NCBI GenBank assembly: GCA_964016875.1
Contig: OZ024728.1
Coordinates: 13,126,272-13,190,271 of the forward strand
Length of the DNA: 64,000 bases
Reading direction: 5' to 3'
Source: Fallopia convolvulus
Lineage: Eukaryota; Streptophyta; Magnoliopsida; Caryophyllales; Polygonaceae
Both the position numbers and the translations under genes were made by a program. The notes beneath the pieces were generated by a model. The model was not told the origin of the DNA. It saw only the letters and a program-made list of their open reading frames with translations, and made no database searches. Below, in pieces: positions 20,949 to 31,489 of this stretch. Numbering within the stretch: the stretch's first letter is position 1; each line of letters begins with the position of its first letter.

Positions 20949-22456
20949 CCGCCCGGAGAGGGCGAGCTGGTGGAGGATTTTCGAAGTGGGAGGTCAGACA
21001 GGACCTGAATGGGGTGCGCATGGAAGTAAGGGCGCAGACGCCTTGCGGCGGTCACAACTGCCAGCGCCATCTTCTCTGCTAGGGAATATCGCTGCTCCGC
21101 GGGCTGGAGCACACGGCTCACGAAATAAACTGGGTGCGTGGCCTTTCTGGTGAGCACCGCGCTGACCGTCTCGGGGCTGACGGCCACATAAAGTTGCAAG
21201 TCTTCGCCCACCAGCGGCGGCGACAGTGTGGGGAGCTTTGTCAGGAAGACCTTTAGCTCAGAGAAGGCGAGCTCCAGATTCTCGTCCCACACGAACTTGT
21301 CATTCTGCTTGAGAGCCGCGAAAAAGGGGAGGGACCTTTCCTCCAGGCGGGAGCAGAACCTCCCAAGGTAGTTGACGGCACCGTTAAGCCGTTGCACCTC
21401 GGTGCGAGACCGTGGTGACCTCATGGAGAGGATCGACTCGACCTTGGCAGGGTTTACGTCGATGCTCCGTTCGCTAATCATAAAGCCCAAGAATTTTCCC
21501 GATGACACGCCGAAGACGCACTTCTCGGGGTTCAGGCTGAGACGGTTGTGCCTGAGAGTTGCGAAGACCTCAGCGAGGTCGACCAGATGCTCCTCAGGGG
21601 TCTTGCTCCGGACAACAATGTCGTCGACATAAGCGGACACGTTCCGTCCGAGATGGCTCTTGAAAACGCGGTCGACGAGGCGTTGAAAGGTTGCCCCCGC
21701 GTTCTTCAGCCCAAACGGCATGACTTTGTAGCAATAAGTGCCTCGCTGGGTGATGAAGGATGTCTCCTCCTCTTCTCGTGGGTTCATCAGGACTTGATTG
21801 TACCCCGAGTACGCGTCGAGGAAGCTCAAAACCCCGTGACCTGCGGTTGAGTCGACGAGCTCGTTGATCAAGGGCAAGGGGTAGCTGTCTTCTGGACAGG
21901 ATTTGTTGAGGTCCTTGAAATCGACGCACATTCTCCACTTCCCGCTGGCTTTTTTGACAAGCACGATGTTGGACAACCACCGGGGGTATTGGACCTCGCG
22001 TATAAACCCTGAAGCCAGCAATTTTGCCACCTCGTCATTTGTGGCGCTCGCCCTTTCCTCGTTCATTTTTCTTCGTCGCTGCACCACAGAGCGAGTGGTG
22101 ACGTCGACGTTCAGAGAGTGCTGGGCTACGGTCTGCGGGACACCTCGGAGGTCCTTCGCAGTCCAAGCGAACACGTCGCGGGACCCAGCGAGCAAGGCTT
22201 CCAGCGACGTCGCCGACGACCCCGAGAGGCATTCCCCGAGGTAGATCTTCTCGGACTCGCTCTCGAAAGGGGCTATCACCCTTCTTTCCAGCTTTGGAGT
22301 GGGGACTGTGAAATCCCGGACTTCGAGGTCGGCCTCGCCGGGAGATTCCACCATGAACACCGGGCACTTTTGCTTTGCAGAGGTCGCGTAGCAAACGCGA
22401 CCTTCCTCCTGATTTCCCTTCACCTCTCCAACCCCGCCATCGACGGGGAACTTCAT
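20945..22456 (-). CDS. Tat pol part 1: reverse transcriptase and first RNase H
   Basis: After a short end of the protease region, the frame holds the RT domains: VLVKKASGKWRMCVDFKDLN, SFLDAYSGYNQVLM, MPFGLKNAGATFQRLVDRVF and the catalytic YVDDIVV (residues about 255-275), then a connection/RNase H-like part (YLGRFCSRLEERSLPFF, YFVSRVLQPAEQRYSLAEKM). The frame is open for 503 residues and is shifted at its end relative to the RNase H/integrase frame. The family orders these domains in one polyprotein cut by its protease in virus-like particles. Confidence 0.92.
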   Translation of the reverse strand: MKFPVDGGVGEVKGNQEEGRVCYATSAKQKCPVFMVESPGEADLEVRDFTVPTPKLERRVIAPFESESEKIYLGECLSGSSATSLEALLAGSRDVFAWTAKDLRGVPQTVAQHSLNVDVTTRSVVQRRRKMNEERASATNDEVAKLLASGFIREVQYPRWLSNIVLVKKASGKWRMCVDFKDLNKSCPEDSYPLPLINELVDSTAGHGVLSFLDAYSGYNQVLMNPREEEETSFITQRGTYCYKVMPFGLKNAGATFQRLVDRVFKSHLGRNVSAYVDDIVVRSKTPEEHLVDLAEVFATLRHNRLSLNPEKCVFGVSSGKFLGFMISERSIDVNPAKVESILSMRSPRSRTEVQRLNGAVNYLGRFCSRLEERSLPFFAALKQNDKFVWDENLELAFSELKVFLTKLPTLSPPLVGEDLQLYVAVSPETVSAVLTRKATHPVYFVSRVLQPAEQRYSLAEKMALAVVTAARRLRPYFHAHPIQVLSDLPLRKSSTSSPSPGG

Positions 22457-22476
22457 CTTCAGGTGATAGATAGAAA

Positions 22477-22796
22477 CTACCGCTCGAACGCGCCATAGTA
22501 CATGATGTCCACGGAGGATCCCGTGTCCACCAGTACTCGCTTAACCATCTTCGAGCCCATCTGCGCATGGACCACCAAGGGGTCGGAGTGTGGCATGTGA
22601 AGCCCCTCGGCATCTTCGGACGAGAAGGACAAACCTTCGTGGGGGCGCGAGGTTTGTGCGACGCTGAATACCGAGGGTTCATGATGGCTTTCCCTCGCGT
22701 ATCTCTTCCGCTCTGCCTGGCTTGACCCAGCCGGTGATGGTCCGCCCGAGATGGTATGGATGTACCCATCGAGCGCCGTTGCCTGTCCCGACCGGG
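22477..22796 (-). pseudogene. Tat protease remnant (DTG site, C-terminal part deleted)
   Basis: A third frame on - holds GYIHTISGGPSPAG and then VLVDTGSSVDIMYYGAFER, the aspartic protease active-site region (about 22475-22531). It stops at TAG 22477-22479 immediately after. The next protease-end residues (VVSIYHLKMKFP-like) resume in the RT frame a few bases later. Family members have tens of residues in between, so a deletion has removed the rest of the protease and changed the frame. An upstream TAG at about 22797 separates this frame from the gag tail (QTSAK). Confidence 0.75.
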
Positions 22797-22906
22797 CCTA
22801 CTTCGCGGACGTCTGTTGCTCGACGTTGTTGTTGTTGTTAGCCTGGGTCCGACTTGGGCCTTGCGGCTCGAGGTTGGCTCCTGACGCGGGGTTGGCACGG
22901 CCCTTT

Positions 22907-24175
22907 TCATTTGGGTCGTACGCAGTTCCAGCCTCCGCCACCGCCTCCGCGGTTGTTGTTCTGGTTATTGTTGTTGTTATTGTTCCGGTTATTGTTGTTG
23001 TTTCTGTTGTTGTTGTTGGGGTTATGTGTCTGCGTCACATACGCATCGCGCGCGGCCGGCGCGGCCACCTTTGCCTTCCCCTTGGCCTCCGCGACGATCT
23101 CTTTGTCAGTTAGTGGGCGCGAGCTCTGATTGGCGGCATCCTCGGCGTATACTTGGGCCGTGATCCGGGCGCACAGGCTTTCGTACGTCTCCGGATTCTT
23201 ATAAAAAATTTGGTTTTTGAATTCCCCGATGCGCAGGTTGCCCATGAGGGTGTCGCGTATCGACGACTCGTCGACATGCGCGATCTCCGCCACAGCGGTC
23301 GTGAACCTTGTGAAGAAAGCGCCTAAGGATTCGCTCTCCCCCTGCTCGATCCCGCGGAGGTCCCGCATGTTCTTTTTGCGCTTCCTGGAGCCGCTGAAGT
23401 GTGTGACAAAGGAATCACACAGCTGGGCGAACGAGGTCACGGAGCCGACCTTCTTGCTTGAGAACCACGTCAACGCGGCCTTTTCCAGGGTGGTCGGGAA
23501 AACCCTGCAGAATATCGCGTCATTGTAGGCATTGACGTTCATCTGGACCGCGAAGTGTTTTACGTGCTCCTCGGGGTCCGCTGAACCGTCATAAAGCCCC
23601 ATCTGCGGCCTCAAGAAGCCCTTGGGCATGGGCGCGTTCCGGATCGCGTCCATGAATGGGGAGGTGATCTTGGCTTCCTCCTGATTTTGGGGCGGTGGCC
23701 TCGAATTATGCGATCGAGACCTCGGGTAGTGCATCGCGCTCCCCGCTGTTTCGGACAACTCTGGCTCCTGCAGCCTCGATCGACGCGATCGAGACCGCGA
23801 GATCTGCATGGGATCTTGGGGAGGTCTCTGTGTTGACGAGCCGTTGGTGGAGGACTCGGGCTCATGCGCATGCCTAGGGACGTACAAAGGGACGTACTCG
23901 GAGTTCGGCTCACCCTGGGGGGGATAGGGGACGTACGAAGGGGCGAAGCCCTGTTGGTATTGCCCATAAGCCGGGTAGGGATATGGGTTCGGGGGCGCGC
24001 CGCCCTGCTCGAGGCCTTGGAATGGGAATGGATTTTGCGGGGCGGCGTACGTCCTTCTCGGAGGGACCACAAACGGGCAGCCCGGAGGTCCCGCGGCTGT
24101 CGATTGCGTAGTTTCTGGCATGTTGTCGGGGTGTTGGGCAAGCCATTTTGAGGGAATCGAAGCTAAGGTTTGCAC
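22907..24175 (-). CDS. Tat gag
   Basis: The longest frame is 422 residues. An alternative start at 24121 (MPETTQ) gives a shorter N-terminus. The first 170 residues are Pro/Ser/Gln-rich with Arg-Ser repeats. The gag core follows at about 190-310 (MGLYDGSADPEEHVKHFAVQ, ALTWFSSKKVGSVTSFAQL, EQGESESLGAFFTRFTTAV), then a long Asn-rich and Gly-rich tail with no CCHC knuckle. The frame ends at 22907. The tail probably continued in another frame (NNNNNVEQQTSAK), so a small indel has cut it short. Confidence 0.88.
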   Translation of the reverse strand: MQTLASIPSKWLAQHPDNMPETTQSTAAGPPGCPFVVPPRRTYAAPQNPFPFQGLEQGGAPPNPYPYPAYGQYQQGFAPSYVPYPPQGEPNSEYVPLYVPRHAHEPESSTNGSSTQRPPQDPMQISRSRSRRSRLQEPELSETAGSAMHYPRSRSHNSRPPPQNQEEAKITSPFMDAIRNAPMPKGFLRPQMGLYDGSADPEEHVKHFAVQMNVNAYNDAIFCRVFPTTLEKAALTWFSSKKVGSVTSFAQLCDSFVTHFSGSRKRKKNMRDLRGIEQGESESLGAFFTRFTTAVAEIAHVDESSIRDTLMGNLRIGEFKNQIFYKNPETYESLCARITAQVYAEDAANQSSRPLTDKEIVAEAKGKAKVAAPAARDAYVTQTHNPNNNNRNNNNNRNNNNNNNQNNNRGGGGGGWNCVRPK

Positions 24176-24203
24176 GAATCGAGGAACTACTTAAGATGAA
24201 GAA

Positions 24204-24222
24204 GTTCCCACAGGCGGCGCCA
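24204..24222 (-). promoter_or_regulatory. Primer binding site of Tat element
   Basis: TGGCGCCGCCTGTGGGAAC on -, one base inside the 5' LTR. The start fits the complement of a tRNA ending GGCGCCA, such as tRNA-Asp. The rest matches the form common in Tat elements. Confidence 0.75.
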
Positions 24223-24223
24223 G

Positions 24224-25040
24224 TGATGAAACCCGAAATGAAAGGCTCGCTAGAAGACAAGAAAAGAGATTCTTATATTCGAAAGTGCAAACACTTGCTT
24301 CTTTATTTATTATTTTCTTTACAGCGAGGTTTACAAGCCAACGAGGCTAATAGATTATTTGAGAACTACACTCTAGACCTCCTACGATTATCCGAGATCT
24401 CGACCTAACAATATCCGAGATCTCCTAGTTGCTAGCTCTAAGTGTCACTTGCCGGTCCCTTTGAGCGAGGTTGAGCGGCGGAGTCTTTGATGTGAGGTAG
24501 AGCGAGGTGTAAGAGGCTTGCGAGGTGGTGTAGCGAGGTCTTTGATGTGAGCAGAAACTCTGTGAGACTTGAAGTCTTTTTGTGGACTTCACTTATCTAT
24601 AGCGAGGCCTTTTGACGATGTTTCAATCACGTCGATCTTCAACGAGCAAGATAGTTCTTGAGTTCAAGATGTTTTTCGACCCCTTTTCCATACGAAATTC
24701 TCCTCTATTTATAGAGGATGGGGGAGTCGAGTTTTGGTCATTGTCCGATGTGGGACGCCCGAGATCAAGGGCTCTGATTGGCCTAGAGGCGAGGCAGTCG
24801 GTGATTGGCCCGAAGAGCGGCGTTCGCTGAGTGGTCATGGGGGGCGGGCGCTAGTAGAGTCGGTTACGAGGTCGAGACCTCGCTCCGAGGTCTCGGGGGA
24901 CCTCGTGGGGTAGGAACTTTTGTTAAAATAAAAGGTGGGTATGGCTGTGGGCCCCAGGATCATCCTCGGGGGTCCCTTTGACCTGGTTTGACCCTCATAC
25001 CCCGGGCCCACCTCTCGCTCCGCTATTTTGAGCATCATCA
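24224..25040 (-). repeat. 5' LTR of Tat element
   Basis: On - it starts TGATGATGCTC and ends TTTCATCA, with matching terminal TGATGA/TCATCA. It holds CGAGGT/ACCTCG dyads. Promoter elements were not pinned down. Confidence 0.93.
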
Positions 25041-25569
25041 ACGTCGAACAGGTCCGTCCATGTCGTTCCTAAACGGGCCGAGTGACCTCCAAATCAAGTC
25101 GGCGATGTGTGTATGGAAATACCGTAATACAGATGGATCGTCGAGCCCATACGGTGTCTGCTCGGGCAAGTCAGCCTGTGGAGGTTGGGCCTCTGTCCCC
25201 CCAACAAAATCTACAACCACCTCATCCAAATGAATCTGAGTCGGGTCGGAGGGCAAAGTATCAGACTGTGAAGGTTCGGATTGGGGCGGATGCGAGAATG
25301 ACGACGGCTCGTTCGGAGCCTTTGTCGTCCCAACAGAATCCCGGTAAGCCTCTGTCGTCCCAACAGAATCAACCATCATATCCTCTAACTCAGTCGGTGG
25401 GACCTCATCATGGAGAGGCTGATCCTCTCCTGTCGCAGCAGAATCGGGGCGAGCATCCAGCTCGAAGGTTGATTCTTCGTGTCGCCTCTTGCGACCCGAA
25501 GCCGTGATAAAACGAATCTCAGTAGCTCTACCATCACTTGTAGAATGTCGAATGTGTTCTACTACCTCC
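25041..25569 (-). pseudogene. MULE-1 plant mobile domain gene, 5' segment
   Basis: On - the exon begins after an acceptor-like TTTAATAACAG near 25570 (VVEHIRHSTSDGRATEIRF). It runs through a basic and then acidic linker (GRKRRHEESTFELDARPDSA, LPSDPTQIHLDEVVVDFVGG) and ends with DDPSVLRYFHTHIADLIWRS followed by DGPVRR. The last residues join ITCHSRP at 12689 in frame across the Tat insertion, with one ACGTC copy removed. This piece looks intact, so the PMD gene was probably readable here when the Tat element arrived. Confidence 0.65.
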
Positions 25570-25765
25570 TGTTATTTAATATATTATTAATTATTTAATA
25601 ATTTTGTCTCATTTATTTTATTTCACTCAAACTAATCCTAATTTTTATTATTTCTATTTACGATTGTTACCACATAAAAATAAAATTTCTAATATAATAC
25701 ATATTCGCTTTACGTCACGGTTTCTAATTTCTATCATACAATTTTTCACTATAATATAATTTCTA

Positions 25766-25791
25766 ATAATATATATATATATATATATATT
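25766..25791. repeat. AT microsatellite
   Basis: About 12 TA units in the intron upstream of the PMD exon. Confidence 0.85.
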
Positions 25792-25868
25792 ATTTCTAAG
25801 GTACGATTATTAAATAAAATTTATGAATTTCACATATTTTATTTAATATGCATTTCATATATTTTATT

Positions 25869-27054
25869 GAGAAATTAGTACCCCATGCCCCACTTTATAA
25901 ATTTGTTTGCAAAAATGCCTTATTATTTCCAATGTTACATCAATGCCCAAAATAATAGCATAAATGTCCAAAAATATAGCAAAAATGCCCAAAATCATGC
26001 CCTTTCCTTTTTTTAGAGAAATATTAAAATAAATCATTTTTTTAAATCTTTAAATTACGAAAATTATTTTCAATTTAAAACTTAAATTGGTTTCTACTAA
26101 TTAAAAAAACAAGATTTAAAATTTTAAATTAAATTAAGAGGCATGAATTAAAAACAATTGAGATTGTTATTTTTTAAGATTAAGCAGAGGTCCGGTGAGA
26201 CTTTATGTAGAATAATTGGTTATTATTGTTTCCATTAAAATTGTTATCTTTCTAATATCCGTTATATTTATCATTTAAAGGAAACAAAATATTTCATAAC
26301 AAATCTAATCCGTTTACAATTTTCTTTTCCTTTTCAAGTCCGTGACATGATCATACAGAGGTATGACAGTAGAATAGACAAGCATGATAGTATAAAATCT
26401 AGTCCGAGTAGACTTTAATGGAAATCTCAACCAACTAGTATCTTTGTCATATCTTTGACTTTTCTTTTATCCTCTAATAATTGGTTATTATTGTTTCCAT
26501 TAATATTGGTATCTTTTAAGATTGTTATCTTTCTAATATTTTTTATATTTCTCATTTAAAGGAAACAACATATTTCGTAACAAATCTAATTCGTTTGCAT
26601 TTTCCTTTTCCTTTTTAAGTGCGTGATAGGATCATAGAGAGGTATGACAGTAGAATAGGCAAGCATGACAGTATAACATCTAGCCCGAGTATATTTTGAC
26701 GGAAATCTCAACCAACTAGTATCTTTGTCATATCTTGGACTTTTCTTTTTTCCCTTTTTACTCCTTATTTTCTGTATATACTTTAAGATTATAATCAATA
26801 AATCGTTTAAAAATATCTTTTCACATGACTTTTATTTATTTATTTTTTTAATTTTCGTTTTCTGATTTTAGTTCTTTCAATTTAATAATTCATTTCTAAA
26901 AAACATTACAAATTTAAATTCAAATAATTAAACAATAAAATAATAAAAAAATAAAATTGCATAAATGCCAAAAAATGCATGATTTGCAATTTGCTAGAAC
27001 ATGGGATACTTTTGCAAACATTTTTTGTACATGGGGTACCCTTGCAAATCCGCC
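25869..27054. mobile_element. Non-autonomous Mutator-like element (1186 bp)
   Basis: A perfect 9-bp target duplication TATTTTATT lies at 25860-25868 and 27055-27063. The ends form an inverted repeat: GTACCCCATG and GTTTGCAAAA on the left, the same on the right read on -. Nine-base duplication and long terminal repeats fit a MULE. No gene inside. Most of the centre is the 265-bp duplication. Confidence 0.8.
26211..26755. repeat. Direct duplication of about 265 bp
   Basis: Copy 1 is about 26211-26475 and copy 2 about 26476-26755. Both start AATAATTGGTTATTATTGTT and end near ATCTTTGTCATATCTT, with scattered differences that suggest an old duplication. Confidence 0.85.
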
Positions 27055-27063
27055 TATTTTATT

Positions 27064-27476
27064 TAATATGCATTTCATTAATAAATACATGCGTTTCATA
27101 TAATATAAATTCTAATCTAATATGCATTTCATATATATTTCGCTAAATAAAGTATAAGCATTTTATATAACATAATTTCTAATCTAATATGCATTTCATA
27201 TATATTTTCGCTAAATCAAATATATTTACGGGCATGTATTTAACATGATTTCGGTAAATACTAAATAAACTATCAATATGAATCTATATATAATATATAT
27301 TCAAAATATATTTTAAAAAATACCTCATCCGTCATTCTCCTCTGACGCACCGGACGACCCGGATCCGCATCCTCCGTCGTTGTCGACTCGATCGGGCCAA
27401 CTCCCTCCTCCATCTCCACCGTCGTCGTACTCCTCTCCACCGCAGCCACCTCCGCCGCTCCTCCGCCAGGAACAAG
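27064..27476. other. AT-rich spacer in MULE-1 right arm
   Basis: Contains three copies of an ATATGCATTTCATATATATTT-like phrase. The GC-rich part from 27325 begins the region decorated with dyads. No gene is supported. Confidence 0.4.
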
Positions 27477-28094
27477 GGCGGATCTGGAATCCGCCAACGG
27501 TTGGACTGAGCCGGAATTCGTCGAAATAGCGGCGTTGACGAATTTGGAATCTACCACCGACGTAACTGCTCCTCCGCCGGCAACCTAGGCGGATCCGGAA
27601 TCCGCCAACGGTTGGACGGAGCCGGAATCCGTCGAAATAGCCGCTCTGCCGGCAACCTCGACTAATCTGGAATCCACCGACGTAGTCACTCCTCCGCCGG
27701 CAACCTGAACGGATCTGGAACCCGCCGACGGTTGGCGGAGCCGGAATCCGTCGATACCCAACCCACTGCGTCCATGAGAACTTCGAATTCGGGGTTTTGG
27801 CTTTTGATTTTCGTCGGATTGAAAGAAGACGATGAAGGAAGACAAGGTGTCGTGCGGCGCCTCTTATTAAGGTTCTTGTGCGGGTTTCAAACCCGCACAA
27901 GTTAACCTAATTTACGCTTCTTGTCCGGGGTTCAAACCCGCACAAATCTCCGACCCGGTTTTGCCTGAATTTTTGGACGGATTACGGATCCGCCCACAAA
28001 ACCCGGTTTTTCCTTATTTTTGGATCCGTCCACTACAAACCCGATTTTTAAACAAAAATCCTGAAAAATTATGTGCGGATTATGGATCCGCCCA
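27477..28094. repeat. MULE-1 palindrome cluster B
   Basis: Dyads: GGCGGATCTGGAATCCGCC (27477-27495), GGCGGATCCGGAATCCGCC (27588-27606), a variant near 27704, and TGCGGGTTTCAAACCCGCA within a 25-bp near-perfect palindrome (27876-27900). Others are near 27925, 27975 and 28071. Between the first ones a longer unit with CGGAATCCGTCGAAATAG recurs. Same family as 2160-2890. Confidence 0.85.
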
Positions 28095-28348
28095 AATCGA
28101 AGTACGCATCATAAAAAAAGGGCGCAAAAATTAGCCGAAAAAAAATAATTATATAAGCATATTAGCATAATTTACTACGAAAGCTTCTAAAAGTGTAATT
28201 GCCGTGCCCCTTCCCTCTTGGTCCAAAAAGCAAGAGAATACAATGTCGTAGAAGATTAGTTTATAAACGGAGCACATTCTAAAGCACATTTGGAGAAGAG
28301 GGCGGCTCCAAGTTGGACTAACAACTTCTGACTCCCTCCCAACGGAGA

Positions 28349-30262
28349 ATGCCATCCCGGCCGGCCACCGCCAACGGCCATAACCGGCCACCGCCTCTAT
28401 CCAACTCCAACCACCGCCACCCTCACAATTCCAACTACCACCAGTACTACTACTCAGCGTCGTCGTATCCCCCCTCCTCCTCCTCCTCATCCTCGCCGTC
28501 AATCAAAGGCTGCTGCTGCTGCCTCTTCCTCCTCTTCTCCTTCCTCGCTCTCCTCGTCCTCGCCGCCTTCCTCGTCGTCGTTCTCGCCGTCAAGCCGAAG
28601 AAGCCCCAATTCGACCTCCAACAGGTCAGCGTCCAGTACGTCGGCATCTCGTCCAATCCCACCGCCTCCGCTGCCACGGCCGCGGCCGCCGCCTCTTCGG
28701 CGTCGCTCTCGCTCAACATCCGGCTCCTCTTCACGGCCACGAACCCTAACAAGATCGGGATCAAGTACGACAAGTCCAGGTTCACCGTCATTTACCGAGG
28801 CATCCCGCTCGGCGAGGGGATCGTGAAGGGGTTCTACCAGCCGGCGCACAGCGTCAGGAAGGTGGAGACGATCATCGCCGTCGACCGCGTCAATCTCCAG
28901 CAGGCCGACGCCTCCGATCTCGTCAAAGACGCTACGCTCAACGACAGGGTCGAGCTTAGGGTTCTCGGCGAGGGCCGCGCTAACATTCGGATCATGAGCT
29001 TCGATTCTCCCGGCGTTCAGGTACTCCCCAATCCCCTCCCCCTTTCTGTATCGATCTCTTCTTGAATCGTCTTTTCCGGTCGCCGGCGCCGATTGGGCGT
29101 GATAAATGGCGCCGTTTCAGGGAAATGACAGTGTTCACACCACACTGCTTTTATTGTTTTCCTTTTTTTTTTTTGGAGTTGTTGGGCTTTTTGTTAACGT
29201 GCGCCGGTACCTTTGGAATATCTTTGCAATTTTGTTGTACTTTTGCTAGAATGCACTGATGGTGTAGTGTGGACCAGTGGACCCTGGTGGGGTAGAACGT
29301 TAGACCTTTGTAATAGTGGACCACCGAAATTGATCAATAATCAATTAACCCAAAAATTTGATTAATGTAACCCAATCTAATTTGTTATGCTAATATTTAC
29401 TCATTCTTAGGAACATAAGTGAAAGTTTTTCAAACCTTTCTGGCTTTTTGTATTTGTTGTTTACTCAAACAAAATTGTTGTCAATTGTTTTATATCTCGT
29501 TTCATTCACATATATGTAGATTATAATTAGTGGTGGGATCAAACCAAAAAAATATTATAAAAGCTGGGATAGGAGATTGTCCATACTATATTGCGTACGA
29601 CCTTCCAGGCTGCCGCATTGGCTTTCTTTTAAAATCTGTGTTTGGACTTGGCTTCTAGCTTAAGTAAAGTTCTGGAAGTAGTATATAGCTTAAGTAAAGT
29701 GAATCAGTGACTTTGGCCTTTTTTGGACTTTGGGTGAAAGGGATAGTGATAGTAATTGCATCCACATATTTTTTGTACAGTTTTTGAACCTCTCAAGGCT
29801 CATATGGACCAGCATAAACTGAATATCCTAGCTAGATGTAACCACTCGAATTACCAAGTGCAACTTAGGTGTGAAAACGTGAAAGAAAGAAAGACTTTAG
29901 TGGACTTATTTTCTTACCATCTCGTCGTATTACAGTGATTTTTTGTCAGTGCAATAAACAGCAATAATTGACAAAGTTGAAAATTTAAATAGTTCAAACC
30001 CATTCATTGTGAGATTCCGTTTGCTTTCTTGTCCTCTTTTTGACTTTTTACAGCATTGTTTAATGTACTGATCAATTTAACATTCACTTTGATGTAATTT
30101 GCTCTTCATTATAACTGCTGTAGTAACTAACAATGGCTTCATGAGGATGATGAAATTGGGATGGAAACTTTGCAGGCATCAGTAGATTGTGCAATAGTAA
30201 TCAGCCCATTGAAGAAAGCTGTCACTTACAAGCAATGTGGGTTCGACGGGTTAAACGTCTAA
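28349..30262 (+). CDS. NDR1/HIN1-like (NHL) LEA_2 membrane protein, two exons
   Basis: Exon 1 is 28349-29020 (224 codons), with donor CAG/GTACTC. Exon 2 is 30176-30262, acceptor TTTGCAG, phase 0, ending TAA. The protein is 252 residues. Residues 1-52 are rich in Pro, Ser, His and Asn. KGCCCC at 53-58 precedes one hydrophobic membrane segment (about 58-81). Residues about 90-245 form an LEA_2-type beta domain, with FTATNPNKIGIKYDKSRF and YRGIPLGEG matching the conserved core (L-x-NPN-x-I-x-Y). The C-terminus is KQCGFDGLNV. NHL proteins sit in the plasma membrane or ER with the LEA_2 domain outside or lumenal, and several act in defence or stress. Which member this is I cannot say. A TATA-like TTATATAAG at 28148-28156 lies almost at the MULE-1 end. 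Confidence 0.92.
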
Positions 30263-31489
30263 TCTGTCGTTACCGACCACTTCACCACTAAACCCTAAAA
30301 GAAGGGATTTTATTTCTTCTTCTTATGATGATGATGATTATCCAAATTCCTACATTCTCTCTTTTGGCATCTCCAATGAAGGGGTCCTATTAAGGAAAAG
30401 AAAGAAAGCCAAAGAAGCTTGAGAATGAAGCAAAGATTGCATACTAGTATGAATGTGGTTAGCTGCGTTCATCACATGGGCAGCAGCCAGCAGGTAACAA
30501 CAGCGCGGGGAGAGAATGGTTAAAAAGCAAAAGGAGAATCCTTTTTTTTTCCTTTTCTGATTTTTGCAACTGTGAAAATGTTTTTTCTTTCCCTTCTTTT
30601 TTTTTTCCACTTAAATTATGAGCAAATAGATTGTATCGTTTGTGCTAATTCTCTCATCAATATCAATTTCCAAAGCAGCTAATCCTGTTTGTCTTCTGCT
30701 CCATCATTTTTTTTTAAATGTTTTGATGCTGTTGGTAGTGATGTGTAAGCCTGAGTCGTCAGCTTCTATCTCTAATTTGTTCATTCAATCAGCCCAAAAT
30801 GGAAAAAGAAGTAGATCCTCGCATTACGTAATACAACGATCATAGTTCTTGGATTTTACTTACTTTCGTGCCTACATTTCTAACCTTGTTGATTAGATTA
30901 TATAATAAATGATATTTCAAGCCTTATATTATTAAAGTTCAATCCCCCAATCAGGTTTTCCCACTACCCATCTATTTTTTTTCTCCTTTTCTGCTTTCAC
31001 TTCCCAAGTTCCTATCAATTAATCTTTTGCTAGCATCAATCTTCCACCACAAGCACCAAAATAAATCCATTTTCTTGTAGCTTCTCAAGGTGGATTATCA
31101 GTCTTTATGGCACCATCTGTCTTATACTTTCTACTAATATCGAAAGTTAGGCCTCGAAAGTGTCCTGTCTACTAATATCAAGTGTTGAGTAACATTACAT
31201 TACGTCTGATGAGTGGTGGCTGCTCATCTCAAAATAAAACCGAGGCAAATACGCCAAAAATGCAAGAAATATAGACAAACAGGGCCCTCACAAGTTCACA
31301 CTAGGCGACACTGACTTTAAGTGTTTCAGATTGGGAAGAAGAAAATAGTAAATGATGCAATAAACAAGCAAAAAACCACACGCTGATAGAGTTCTCTAAA
31401 AAATATATTTAAAAAAACACTTGAAACTGAACAAGAAATTAGCTGCAATTCCCAAGAACCTAAGCTCATATAGAAACAAACTCTAAACA
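30263..31489. other. Intergenic region between NHL and pinin 3' ends
   Basis: The two host genes converge here. It should contain both 3' UTRs and polyadenylation sites. Unremarkable AT-rich DNA, no other gene or repeat noticed. Confidence 0.6.

Larger units (their letters stand above)
12690..25040 (-). mobile_element. Tat-lineage Ty3/gypsy LTR retrotransposon, near complete, with antisense ORF
   Basis: Two 817-bp LTRs are flanked by ACGTC at 12685-12689 and 25041-25045. On - the order is LTR, primer binding site, gag, protease remnant, reverse transcriptase, RNase H of the archaeal type, integrase, a 43-bp tandem array, an antisense ORF with introns, and LTR. A PF04195-type antisense gene downstream of pol is characteristic of Tat elements such as RIRE2 and Grande. 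By eye the LTRs differ at about 12 of 817 positions, so the insertion is fairly recent. Coding damage: a gag-end frame break, a deletion in the protease, a one-base loss between RT and RNase H, and a frame break in the antisense ORF. Confidence 0.93.
1..28135. mobile_element. MULE-1: large Mutator-like element, left end outside window, heavily nested
   Basis: The element is inferred from gene content and from its likeness to MULE-2 (35.9-44.6 kb). Both have a + strand transposase-like gene ending in an OTU-like protease and a - strand plant mobile domain gene facing it. Both also have family-specific palindromes near the ends and between the genes, and tandem repeats just beyond the PMD gene. 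The right end is placed near 28135, where TGCGCCC, a T run and ATGATGCG (read on -) resemble the MULE-2 terminal repeat pattern of GCACCC, a T run and CATAATA. No target duplication can be checked because the left end lies before base 1. Three other elements are inserted inside it: a solo LTR, a Tat retroelement and a non-autonomous MULE. Confidence 0.6.

Noticed and set aside
22035..22910. 291-residue Arg/Pro-rich ORF on - strand overlapping Tat protease and RT
   Set aside because: It overlaps the true protease and RT frames and has the biased composition of a shadow frame.
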